Shown here: one piece after another, positions 25,407 through 34,000 of the stretch
Layout of the letters: every line of letters starts with the position of its first letter
How positions within the stretch are numbered: the stretch's first letter is position 1
Origin: an uncultured Victivallis sp.
GTDB lineage: Bacteria > Verrucomicrobiota > Lentisphaeria > Victivallales > Victivallaceae
Reading direction: 5' to 3'
DNA: 63,670 bases
Assembly: GCA_944389895.1 (NCBI GenBank)
Contig: CALXOA010000025.1
Location: forward strand, 1-63,670
Program-made: the position numbers and the translations under genes
Notes under the pieces: generated by a model
What the model was told of the DNA's origin: nothing
The model's database searches: none
The model's input: only the letters and a program-made list of their open reading frames with translations

Positions 25407-26459
25407 TCAGGCATGAACAACACTTTCACGTTTCACAAGTACAGGCAAAACTTTTTCTCGAATGATTTCTTCTTTCATGGCTATTTTTTCCGCAAGAAGG
25501 ATTCCAATTGCTTCCGCCGGATAGTGCAGTGTCGTCAATCTGGGGTTGATGAAAGGGGTGAAAAATTGATCGTCAAACCCAACGACCCCCATTTCCGCGG
25601 GAATCGAGATTCCGTTCGTGTTGCAGTAGGCGTACACTCCTACGGCCGCCATGTCCGAGAGGCAGACGGTCATTCTCAGGTCTGGAATCTGCCGTTGCAG
25701 TTGTTCCATGGCCTGCCGGCATGGAACGATCACGTCTTCGAAATCCGTCATGGGGATGAAGGCGGTGGCAATTTCTCCGTGTACTTCATCGAAACGTCTG
25801 CACAACCCCCAGAAGCGTTGAGCGAAGTCCGTCGAAATATTTCCTTCGCGGTAGCGGATGCAGCCGATCTGCGTATAACCTTCCTCAAGCAGATAGTTGG
25901 CGATCATCTGGCCACCGCGGTAGTTATCGGGGGTGATGAACTCAAATTCCTCATCTTCCGCATTCAATATGATTACGCGTCTGAAGGTCTTCCGGATCTG
26001 GAAAAGTCCGCGGCGATCCAGGCACTTGAAAACGATGGCACAATCTCCTTTCAGGGTAGCCAGTTCGTTCAGCGCGGAAAAGTTCACGAAAGCGATGGAA
26101 CAGGAGACGTTCACGGCATTCTGGTAAAAGGTGTGAAAGATCGTCTGCAGGAGGGGGTTGCGGGCCTGTTCGTGCGGCATGAGAAAAACCACTTCCGTGT
26201 TCTGAACTTTGGCTTGAGTTCGGCCGATCAGGTCGGCCGCATATTCCGCAACGAAATTCCCGCTGCGTGCCTCGGAGCGCAGCCACCCCTCCGCCTGCAG
26301 AGCCTGTAACCCGGCTTTGACGGTTGTGCGGCTGATTCCGTATTTATGGCAGAGCGTTCGATGACTTGGAAGGCGATCTCCGACGCGAAATATGCCGGAG
26401 GCGATCTCATAGATCACCCGTTCTTTGAAATTTGCGGTCTTGTTTGCGACTTTCGTCAT
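25407..26459 (-). CDS. GntR-type transcriptional regulator with LacI-like sugar-sensing domain
   Basis: A 350-residue regulator. Residues about 9-72 form a GntR winged helix ([20 protein letters not shown], then [19 protein letters not shown]). The remainder is a periplasmic-binding-protein-like sensor of the LacI type ([51 protein letters not shown]), as in AraR-like regulators. The start at 26459 follows AAGGATGGG. It is the first gene of an operon with the pseudopilin and GH-A genes. A strong promoter lies at 26493-26521, and a pair of direct repeats just upstream may be its operators. The inducer is presumably a sugar released by the linked enzyme. Confidence 0.85.
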   Translation of the reverse strand: MTKVANKTANFKERVIYEIASGIFRVGDRLPSHRTLCHKYGISRTTVKAGLQALQAEGWLRSEARSGNFVAEYAADLIGRTQAKVQNTEVVFLMPHEQARNPLLQTIFHTFYQNAVNVSCSIAFVNFSALNELATLKGDCAIVFKCLDRRGLFQIRKTFRRVIILNAEDEEFEFITPDNYRGGQMIANYLLEEGYTQIGCIRYREGNISTDFAQRFWGLCRRFDEVHGEIATAFIPMTDFEDVIVPCRQAMEQLQRQIPDLRMTVCLSDMAAVGVYAYCNTNGISIPAEMGVVGFDDQFFTPFINPRLTTLHYPAEAIGILLAEKIAMKEEIIREKVLPVLVKRESVVHA

Positions 26460-26492
26460 TGTTGTTTCCCATCCTTCCGCTGTTCTGCCATC

Positions 26493-26521
26493 ATTATAGT
26501 AAAAAAAAGGTGAAAAACCAA
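26493..26521 (-). promoter_or_regulatory. Promoter of the regulator-pseudopilin-GH operon
   Basis: Minus-strand TTGGTT (26521-26516), a 17 bp spacer and a perfect TATAAT (26498-26493), 34 bp before the regulator start. The surrounding 120 bp are very AT-rich. Confidence 0.65.
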
Positions 26522-26539
26522 TATTTTTTTCATTTTTCA

Positions 26540-26590
26540 GTATAAAAAGTACCCAGATTGTTTGAAAAAGGATGTATAAAATACCCAGAT
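26540..26590. repeat. Direct repeats, candidate operators
   Basis: GTATAAAAAGTACCCAGAT (26540-26558) and GTATAAAATACCCAGAT (26574-26590) differ only by two inserted bases and begin 34 bp apart. They lie just upstream of the -35 box on the side away from the gene, where an activator, or one half of a looping repressor, would bind. No further copy was noticed in the window, so they are probably specific to this operon and perhaps bound by its GntR/LacI-type product. Confidence 0.55.
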
Positions 26591-26599
26591 CTTCCCGTT

Positions 26600-27052
26600 C
26601 CTCCGACAGAGAACGGGCTTTAGACAATATGGAAAAATTCTTTTTCTCCCGAGTAAAACAACGTAGTCAGAGGGAGTGCTGCGTGATCGCTGCAGCGGGC
26701 AGAGCGAGGCGTCATGAGGCGAGGGGTGAAATTCGTTGAAAATACCGGAAGCCTGTGGAGATCATACGGGGATAAAAGGCGAGAGCCGGGGGGATACGCG
26801 ATGCCTGCCCGGCATTGGGGGGACTGAAAGATTACCGCATTGCCGTGGTCCGGATTTCCCGTGGGATGGAGTCCCCATAGCCGTTTCCCGGAGGCCTCCG
26901 GCACTCCGGCTGCCGCAGGGCGGTCCACTCCCGCCGCAGGATGGTTTGGAGAATGGAATCCCCTGTTGTGTGTCTCAGAAAGAAATATGCAGAGAGGGAG
27001 CGGGTTCAAGGCGCTTCCCCCCTGCAGTCAAGTATTGACCCGGTGACTGTTT
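26600..27052. other. Intergenic stretch without recognisable gene
   Basis: About 450 bp between the regulator promoter and the end of the GH13-like gene. Short open frames exist on both strands, but none has a ribosome site, a recognisable protein or the codon pattern of neighbours. The 3' end of the GH13 transcript falls here; no clear terminator hairpin with a T-run was seen. Confidence 0.5.
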
Positions 27053-28537
27053 TCAGTTGGCCGGGACCACCTTGTAGATCCCGATTTTTCCGGCCGGAAC
27101 CTCGGCCGTGAAGGAATCGGCGACAGTTGCCGGTCCGTTGCCGGGATTCTTGCCGGTGAGCAGGTCGGTTACGGTTACCGGAGTATTGCCGAAACCGGTT
27201 TCTTGACGGGGAACTGTAATTTTGATCTGCCGATTTGCGGTCGAGTTGTTCGGTACGATCAGGATGGCGACGCCGTTACGCCAACGCACGTAAGGTTGCA
27301 GCAGATCCGGCTGATCGGTTTCGACTTTCCCGATATTCGCCTGACGGTGGTCGTCGGGGAAATATTCGAAAATTTCAGGGTATTCGCGGCGGATCCGGAT
27401 CATCCGTTTGATCTCTTCAAAGAACCCCCGGTTCTGTTCCAGCAGCTCCCACCGGACCGGATTGGGCCATGACCACCCTTCCACGGAACACGGATTTCGC
27501 CATTCCTCGCCGAGAAACCAGAGCGGAATGAATGGGGAAAACAGCGCCTGGTAGGCAAATTCGATCAGGTTGGCCGGTTCCCGGGGACTGCGGTTGTCAT
27601 GACAGGAGAGCGGAAACGAGTAATAACGTTCCCGGCCGCCGTCGAGGGTGAAGCCATTGCGGCCGAGCTGGGCATCGACGCTCCCGAGTCGGGTTCCGCT
27701 CTTAACGATGTCGACGATGTTTTCGGTCATGAACACCCGGCAGGGGAAACGGGTCCCGGTGTTACCTCCTTCATACATGAAGGAGAGTTGATCGAAATCA
27801 AACACACCCCGCCGTTCACTCGGATGCTCCGACAGGAACACCGGTTTGCGACCGAAGCGGTGCAGACGTTCCCGCGCGACGCGGTACGGTCCGTAGGCGG
27901 CAAAACCGGGTGCGCTGTCGCATCGAATGCCGTCAACACCGGTCTGCATTACGAGATCGGTCAGGCGCGAGCTGAACCATTCACGCAGTTCCTTGTTGGT
28001 CCAGTCCCACAGCCAGCCGTTCCACTCCTTTTTAAACTCCCCGGTGAACCACTCCGGCTTTTCGCGGAAAAGCGGTGCATTTCTGGTCACTCCCCAGGAG
28101 ACCACGTCGAAAAATACCCGGATGTTTCGTCTGTGGGCTTCGTCGACGAAACGGCGGACCCGCTTCCACTGCTCTGCCGGATCATCGGTACCGGTCAGTT
28201 CCCGGTTCAACGTGTGGAGTCCCCAGTTGCCGTAATGAGGGCGTTCGTTGATCGGGGTCAGCCAGATCCCATTGACGCCGGTTTCCGCCAGATGATCGAG
28301 AACCTTGCCCATGCCCGCGAAAGTTCCATCTTCGGATGCCGTCGTGACGTTGACTTCGACGAGGATCAGACTCTTGACCCAGTCTGGAGTCGCGGAATCC
28401 TCCGGACCGGAAGATTCCAGTTTCACCTGCGAGTCCTCCCGGTACTTCGGGAGCAGGGCGGAGTTGTCCAGAACCGCTCCCCGGACTCCGAACGCCAGCG
28501 CGCAGACTCCCGCCAGCAGCAAAAAACGATATGGCAT
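27053..28537 (-). CDS. Exported GH13-like alpha-glycosidase
   Basis: A 494-residue secreted protein (signal peptide MPYRFLLLAGVCALAFGVRGA) of the alpha-amylase family. The retaining catalytic set is present: nucleophile Asp207 in GVDGIRCDSAPGF, acid/base Glu237 in VFLSEHP and the stabilising His313-Asp314 in SCHDNRSP. Region I is unusual: the common DxVxNH reads DVVSWG from Asp144, losing the Asn and His that line subsite -1. The C-terminal 100 residues form the usual antiparallel beta domain. AAAGGA lies before the start. It is the last gene of the operon pseudopilin-esterase-GH13. Substrate is not deducible, but the changed region I argues against plain starch. Confidence 0.83.
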   Translation of the reverse strand: MPYRFLLLAGVCALAFGVRGAVLDNSALLPKYREDSQVKLESSGPEDSATPDWVKSLILVEVNVTTASEDGTFAGMGKVLDHLAETGVNGIWLTPINERPHYGNWGLHTLNRELTGTDDPAEQWKRVRRFVDEAHRRNIRVFFDVVSWGVTRNAPLFREKPEWFTGEFKKEWNGWLWDWTNKELREWFSSRLTDLVMQTGVDGIRCDSAPGFAAYGPYRVARERLHRFGRKPVFLSEHPSERRGVFDFDQLSFMYEGGNTGTRFPCRVFMTENIVDIVKSGTRLGSVDAQLGRNGFTLDGGRERYYSFPLSCHDNRSPREPANLIEFAYQALFSPFIPLWFLGEEWRNPCSVEGWSWPNPVRWELLEQNRGFFEEIKRMIRIRREYPEIFEYFPDDHRQANIGKVETDQPDLLQPYVRWRNGVAILIVPNNSTANRQIKITVPRQETGFGNTPVTVTDLLTGKNPGNGPATVADSFTAEVPAGKIGIYKVVPAN

Positions 28538-28577
28538 GATGAAAATTCCTTTCAGGATCGGAAATGATTTGTCAGAT

Positions 28578-29960
28578 TCAAAGTGCGAATGTCTCCCGCC
28601 CGTTGAGAACGCGGTCGAAGAGCCGGAAGTTCAACAGCCGGAAGGCCAGTGGGAATGCGTGTTCTCCCCCGGGGGTGGCGGCTCCGAAACTCAACGTGTC
28701 TCCATAGGGATAAACTGCGCCGCGCAGTGTCGCCCGGCCCTCTTCCAACCCGTTGATGTAGAGCGTCAGGCGCGTCTCTTCCGGAGAACGTTCCTCCACT
28801 ACGGCCGCGATGCGGCAGCGGATTCCCGGGACCACCACGTTCTCGGATCGGGCAACCCGGAGGGTTTTCTTGTCCGCGCCGAAGATGGTGAAGCGCAACC
28901 CGCCCGATTTCCCGATGGAGAGCATGTTGTGAAATCCCGGGCGTGCAAACAATGCTCCTTCCTGGTCCGGCAGTCGGGATACTACCACATCGGCGACCAG
29001 CGTGAAGGTTTTCAGCGTTTTCGGCAGTTTCAAGGTCAGAATGGAATTGACGCCGTTGAAAAGAAGCGCGTCATCCTTCTGCTCCACATTGGCCGCCCTG
29101 AGTACCTGTGCGCCTGTGAGCTCGCTGAGCTTTCCGCCCGTCAGGGAACAGAGTGGAATTTCCCCGGCGATCAGCTGCCGGTACGCCTGTGCGTAACGTT
29201 TGCCGAACTCCCTCTGGCTCGCAGAATCGAAGTGGATCTTATCCGGGTTGGAGGTCAGTCCTTCGGAGGAGACGAATGCGACTTTCGGCAGCTCCTTCGC
29301 CACCAGCTGCTGCGCGGCGTCGACCCGTGTCTTCGCCTCATTCCAGGTTTCTCCGGGAAAACGGCTGAGCTGGCCGATCACAATCGGAACATCCGGTGCA
29401 TCGAGTTCGAAGCGCAACGATTTCAGCAGGGCGACCAGCCGGTCGTGGTAGAGTTTCGAGGCCGCTTCCGTACAGTCGCTTTCCCCCTGATGGAACAGAA
29501 TCCCTTTCAGGGTCCCGTCGCGCATCGCCAGTCTCGCCCGTTTGAGGGCGTCGTCATAAGGATGGCTGTTGGTCTGTTCCCAGAATCCCCCCTTTTTCCA
29601 GGTCGAAATCGGCGAACCGCCGCAGGCGGCCGGAATCAGGCCGATCGTGATTCCCGGTTCCGTCCCGGCGAGCTGATTGGCGAAACTTCTGGCCGGCCCG
29701 ACTCCGGCGATTCCCGGTTTGTCGTAATGAATCGGATCGATCGCCGGGATCCATTCTCCCGCCTGGTTCTGCATGACAACCTGCGGATGCGGTTTTTGAT
29801 CCTCCGGTGTGACTGTCCCGCGGCCGGCCATGTTCGACTGCCCGACCAGAAGGAACAGGTGGAATTTCTCCTTCGGGGGAAGTTTGACCGCTTCGGCCGC
29901 CGTGACGACGGCGGAAAGAAGAAGTGTGAAAATAACAGTGGCAAACGGTTTCCTTTTCAT
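28578..29960 (-). CDS. Exported SGNH carbohydrate esterase (SASA/CE6-like) with C-terminal LamG-like domain
   Basis: A 460-residue secreted enzyme with signal peptide MKRKPFATVIFTLLLSAVVTAAEA. Residues 30-265 are a sialate-O-acetylesterase/acetylxylan-esterase type SGNH domain: nucleophile Ser42 in LVGQSNMAGRG, then FHQGESDC (157-163), and the Asp240/His243 pair in NPDKIHFDS. Residues about 300-460 look like a LamG/concanavalin fold that could bind polysaccharide (LTLYINGLEEGRATLRG, LLNFRLFDRVLNG). Such enzymes remove acetyl groups from xylan, pectin or sialic acid. It lies between a pseudopilin gene (14 bp) and a GH13-like gene (40 bp), one transcript. Confidence 0.88.
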   Translation of the reverse strand: MKRKPFATVIFTLLLSAVVTAAEAVKLPPKEKFHLFLLVGQSNMAGRGTVTPEDQKPHPQVVMQNQAGEWIPAIDPIHYDKPGIAGVGPARSFANQLAGTEPGITIGLIPAACGGSPISTWKKGGFWEQTNSHPYDDALKRARLAMRDGTLKGILFHQGESDCTEAASKLYHDRLVALLKSLRFELDAPDVPIVIGQLSRFPGETWNEAKTRVDAAQQLVAKELPKVAFVSSEGLTSNPDKIHFDSASQREFGKRYAQAYRQLIAGEIPLCSLTGGKLSELTGAQVLRAANVEQKDDALLFNGVNSILTLKLPKTLKTFTLVADVVVSRLPDQEGALFARPGFHNMLSIGKSGGLRFTIFGADKKTLRVARSENVVVPGIRCRIAAVVEERSPEETRLTLYINGLEEGRATLRGAVYPYGDTLSFGAATPGGEHAFPLAFRLLNFRLFDRVLNGRETFAL

Positions 29961-29974
29961 GAAATCGGCTCCGA

Positions 29975-30688
29975 TCAGTTGTTTTTATAGAAATTGCGGA
30001 ACAGAGTGGAGGAGTTGTCCCGGACATTCTGCCAATCGAGAGACCCTGCATGCCCGTCGAAAAATACGATATTCATCCGCCGACTGTGCCGGGGGGCGAC
30101 GACACCGCTGAGTCCCTCTGCCTCCCCGGTCAGAAAGTAGCCGTTGCTGGCGGCGGCGTCGTACTGGTAGATGAGCACGTCGAGCGCATCTCCATAGGCG
30201 ACGGATGAGGAGGCGCGCACCAGCCGGGAGAGCTTGTAGGCCTGCTGCACAAACGTGTTGTTTGCAATCAGGTCCCAGTAACTGCCGCCATAACTCCAGT
30301 GGGTCACTCCATAGCCGTTCTCTGCCGCCATCACGCCGTAGGAGGAGGGACAGAGGATTCCGGTTCTGAAATATTTCCGCGTTTTGTTATTGGTACCGTC
30401 GAATACCTCCGCAACCCGTGGTTGCCCCAGCAAGGTCCGGAATGCGTCATTGTAATAATAAATGCCGCAGGTATAGTCGGCGACGGTGGTATCGCTCGGA
30501 ACCCAGTAATCGTCATTGGCCGAGGCATACATCACCCCGGCGGTTCCGAATTGCTTGAGATTTCCCACGCATGTCACGGCCTTTGCTTTTTCCCGTGCCT
30601 GGTTCAGCGCCGGCAGCAGCATCGCCGCGAGAATGGCGATGATCGCAATGACGACAAGCAACTCGATCAATGTGAAACAACGTTTCAT
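29975..30688 (-). CDS. Pseudopilin with H-X9-DG motif (second copy)
   Basis: A 237-residue prepilin-like protein starting [20 protein letters not shown], almost without a leader, followed by [20 protein letters not shown] and a globular domain. It closes with His-x9-Asp-Gly ([12 protein letters not shown]). It is the same family as the protein at 24773 and has the same helix, although the globular parts differ strongly. AGGAGG stands 6 bp before the ATG. First gene of an operon with an esterase and a GH13-like enzyme; a strong promoter lies at 30790. The repeated position in front of secreted enzymes suggests a role in their export or display. Confidence 0.88.
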   Translation of the reverse strand: MKRCFTLIELLVVIAIIAILAAMLLPALNQAREKAKAVTCVGNLKQFGTAGVMYASANDDYWVPSDTTVADYTCGIYYYNDAFRTLLGQPRVAEVFDGTNNKTRKYFRTGILCPSSYGVMAAENGYGVTHWSYGGSYWDLIANNTFVQQAYKLSRLVRASSSVAYGDALDVLIYQYDAAASNGYFLTGEAEGLSGVVAPRHSRRMNIVFFDGHAGSLDWQNVRDNSSTLFRNFYKNN

Positions 30689-30789
30689 TTCATTCCTCCT
30701 CCGGAGAAGTTTTTTTGGTTATTAAAAAATACCATGTAATTGAAATGTGTCTGTTGTTACTTTCGGTTAACAATGATTGTGATATTTTA

Positions 30790-30817
30790 ATTATACCAAA
30801 AAAAGATGTAAAGTCAA
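30790..30817 (-). promoter_or_regulatory. Promoter of the pseudopilin-esterase-GH13 operon
   Basis: Minus-strand TTGACT (30817-30812), a 16 bp spacer ending in TTGG, and a perfect TATAAT (30795-30790), about 100 bp before the pseudopilin start. The untranslated leader is AT-rich and contains the HpaI-like palindrome GTTAAC. One of the best promoter matches in the window. Confidence 0.7.
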
Positions 30818-30969
30818 GTGGAGACACAAAAAAAAGCCGGAAATCAGAGAGGGGAGAGCGGAGTTCGGACCGGAACGGAGGAACGGCGGATGCCGGTTCG
30901 GACAAAAAGGGAAAGCAGAAACGGAGAAAGACCCGTTCCGGGGCTGTCCGGTTTCTTCCGCGTTTTTTT

Positions 30970-31002
30970 CAGGGGCTCGGGAACGCTTTCTCCCGGCCCC
31001 TG
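30970..31002. other. Hairpin behind the GH2 gene
   Basis: CAGGGGC pairs with GCCCCTG, with an inner CGGGA/TCCCG stem and one bulged T. It lies 33 bp after the GH2 stop codon on the minus strand. In that direction it is followed by A, not T, so it is not a standard intrinsic terminator; it may stabilise the mRNA end or act with a factor. The remaining bases of the 30689-31034 gap hold only the operon promoter. Confidence 0.45.
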
Positions 31003-31034
31003 GATTCGGGTTCGGATTCGCCTGCCGGAGAGGG

Positions 31035-34000
31035 TCAATGAGAAGTCAACCGGATCGGGCCGACTTCAATCCGGGTTCCCGTCTCTCCGTAGAAGTCCAG
31101 CGCGAACATGGAAATTTCACCGGTGCGTCCGCCCCACGTTTTCGCTTCCGGACTGCTGCTGTTCCTCCATTCCAGACGTCCAGCGTCGATATCGTACCAG
31201 TCCATTCCATCGGCGGTGTGATCCGGTGAAATCCAGGCACTGACCGCATTGTCGCCCGAAGGTGACTGGTAGAGGATCTTGAAGCGGTAGGGACGATCCG
31301 CCTTTACCGGGAAACGGAGTCGCTTCCACCGTGTTGCATCGAAGGTTTTGCCGTGGAGCGCCGGAGCCACCCAGGCATGGGGGCGTTCCATCGTGAAACC
31401 TCCGTTGCCTTCGCGGCGGAAACCGAAACTGCGGTCGAAGTCGTCATCGTGCCGGTCCCATGGATTGCCGAGCTCCGTTGCCGCGTAATCGGAATAGCGT
31501 ATCCCGGTCAGAGCGATGATAATCGGGGTTCCCGTGCCGGTGCTTGCGATGTCGATTGCCGCGACCGGCTTCTCCGGGGTCGGATTCTCCCAGCGTGCGG
31601 CGTAGTAACCGAACGGCGCCTGCACCATCGGATTGTTTCCCTGCCAGGCCACCGCTGCTGCTGTGCGGTCAAAGGGGGCGTACCAGTCGCCGATGTTCTC
31701 TCCCTCGACTACCGGCCAGGCTGAGCGGCTGCCGTCATCATGAATGATTTCATACCGGTAGAGCTCCTTGCCGCGCTCCGGATACCATGCGGTGTGGAAT
31801 GCGATCAGGCCGGCGAGTTGTTCCGGTTCCGGCAGCGTTACCGTAACCCGTTTCGGACAGTCGGCGGTACGGGTCCCCTTCAGGATCAGCGCCCGTCCTT
31901 TTTCGCCGGTGATCCGGTAGGGCAGCCCGGAGAACTTCTGGGCGCCGAGAGGCCCCTGGCGGAAGTCGGGCACGCCGGTTCCGGTCCAGCCGCGTACGCC
32001 GGAAGTGTCATCGACGAAATTCCGGTTGGCAACTTTGTCCATTGCGATCGGAAAACAGTCCGCCGGCGGAATTGCGGCGAATTTTTCGCGCAGCGGAGTG
32101 CGGGCTCCGGGCTGGAGCTTTTCCCCGCAGATTTCGCGTTGTCCGAGATATTTCACGAGATTGGCGAGCAACTGCGCCGCGACCGGATCCTCCGGTGCCC
32201 GGAAGAGGTCGACCTGGGAAAGCAGCGCTGACCCTTTGCCGATCCGGAACTCCGCAAGCAGCATTCCCGGACCGTTGACTCCAGCCGGAAATCCGGTGGC
32301 CAGAATGTTGCCGCTGAGCGGATAGAGATGGGTAGTCCCTGCGATGTTCTCATTTCCGTTGAGGTGCAGAAAGTGGCGGGTCGTGAGGCCGGAGAGGGCC
32401 GGATGGTCATCACGAACCACCTCCAGAAACGTTGCGGCGGCTTCCTCGAGAGTTTCCGGTCGGCGCAGCTCATAGCCCGGAAGCAGATATTCCAGATCGG
32501 TTCCGGAGGGCAGATTCAACACCAGCAGCTTGCCGCCGTTGCGGACAAATTCGGCGATCCGGGAGCCGTTTGCCGCAAATGTCCCTGCCGCTTCTTCATC
32601 CGGGACGAAGAATACGACCGCCTCGAAATTCTTCAGGTTGTCGAAGGAGGCGAGTTCGGAGAGTTGCAGCCCTGCGAGACGGTTACTGCCGAAATCATGT
32701 TTCGCGGTCCGGCGTTCCGGGGGAAGCTGGGCATCCGGGGGCGGCGCGAGGTAGATCTCGTAGTTGTTGCGCGCAACCCGGTTTCCGACCCGCAGTTCGA
32801 GCCCAAGTCGGTGGAACCCGCCCGGGAGCGTACCGTCAAGTTGCCATTCGACCGGAAGAACTGTACGATCTGTTCCCGGTTTTACCGTTACGGGCAGCCG
32901 TTTTTCCATTTGCGGGCCGCTTTTGTCGCCGACGGTGAGAAGCAGTTCTCCGCTGCCGCCGGAGAGTTCGTCATCGATCACGATCAGGTCAAATGCGAGC
33001 GTCCCGTTCACCGGCAGATGGGCGGTCAGTTTCTCCGCCGCGGCGAAAAGCGGAGTGATCAGCAGTTCGTAGCCGGGGTAGATGATATCGCGTCGCCCGG
33101 TCCAGAGATGGAATCCCTGGAAACGGCCGTCCCGGCGGAACATCTCGAATCCATCCTTGACGATCGCGTCGACCAGTTCGCGGCCGTCCGGGGCGGTTCC
33201 GGCGAGAAAACTGCGCAATCCATACCAGTTAGGATAACCTTTCTTGTTGGCCTCAAGTAACTTGAGGTATTCCGGAACCGTCAGTTTCCGATCTGCCGGA
33301 ATCTTTGCCGTCGGTTTATGGTGGCCTACGTGCATCGATTCGATCACCATCGCCGGCTTGGAGTGTGCCGCATCGCCGTAGAGTTGCTCCAGATCATTGA
33401 AATAACGGTCGAAATCAAGTTTTGCGAGCGATACCGGAATCTTGTCGGGTACGTTGTAAAGGTGCGAATCATAGACGTCGGTAGCAACCGGAATGGTCGG
33501 GATTCCGAATGAGTGCAGACCGCTGCCGGTGTTCATCGGCCGCTTCTGTCGGTCGAATCCCTGCAGTGCCCGGTAGAGATCGTTAAGTTCATCGGCGGTG
33601 GAGTCGGTCCACACCTCATTGGAAAGGGTCCAGATCACTGCGGCGGGGTGGTTGTAGTCGCGGAGGATCCGGGCTTTCCATTCGTAAAGAGTGGTCGTCA
33701 TGAACTCCCCGCGCGCCTCCGGCGTCTTGAAGTCGAGATCGCTGAAGACCCTGTGGAACATCGGAAACTCATCGATCACCAGCAATCCCTCCTCATCGGC
33801 GACCCGGAGCAGCCGGTGGGAATCCATGCCACCCATGTGATAACGAATCGTGTTGACGCCCTGTTTCTTCTGGCGGCGCAGATCGGCGCGCGCCGCCTCA
33901 TCTGCTCCGGGGGCGAAACGCTCCCAGGCGCCGGAGGTCAGAATGTTGCCGCAGTAGAGCCGGATCCGTTTGCCGTTGAGAAAGAAACGGTTCCCGGCGG

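Noticed and set aside
26620..27009. A 129-residue minus-strand frame in the gap before the GH13-like gene
   Set aside because: No ribosome site, no recognisable sequence and Pro/His/Arg-rich composition; treated as non-coding.
30970..31002. Hairpin behind the GH2 gene as an intrinsic terminator
   Set aside because: In the direction of transcription it is followed by A residues, not T, so it is listed only as a hairpin.
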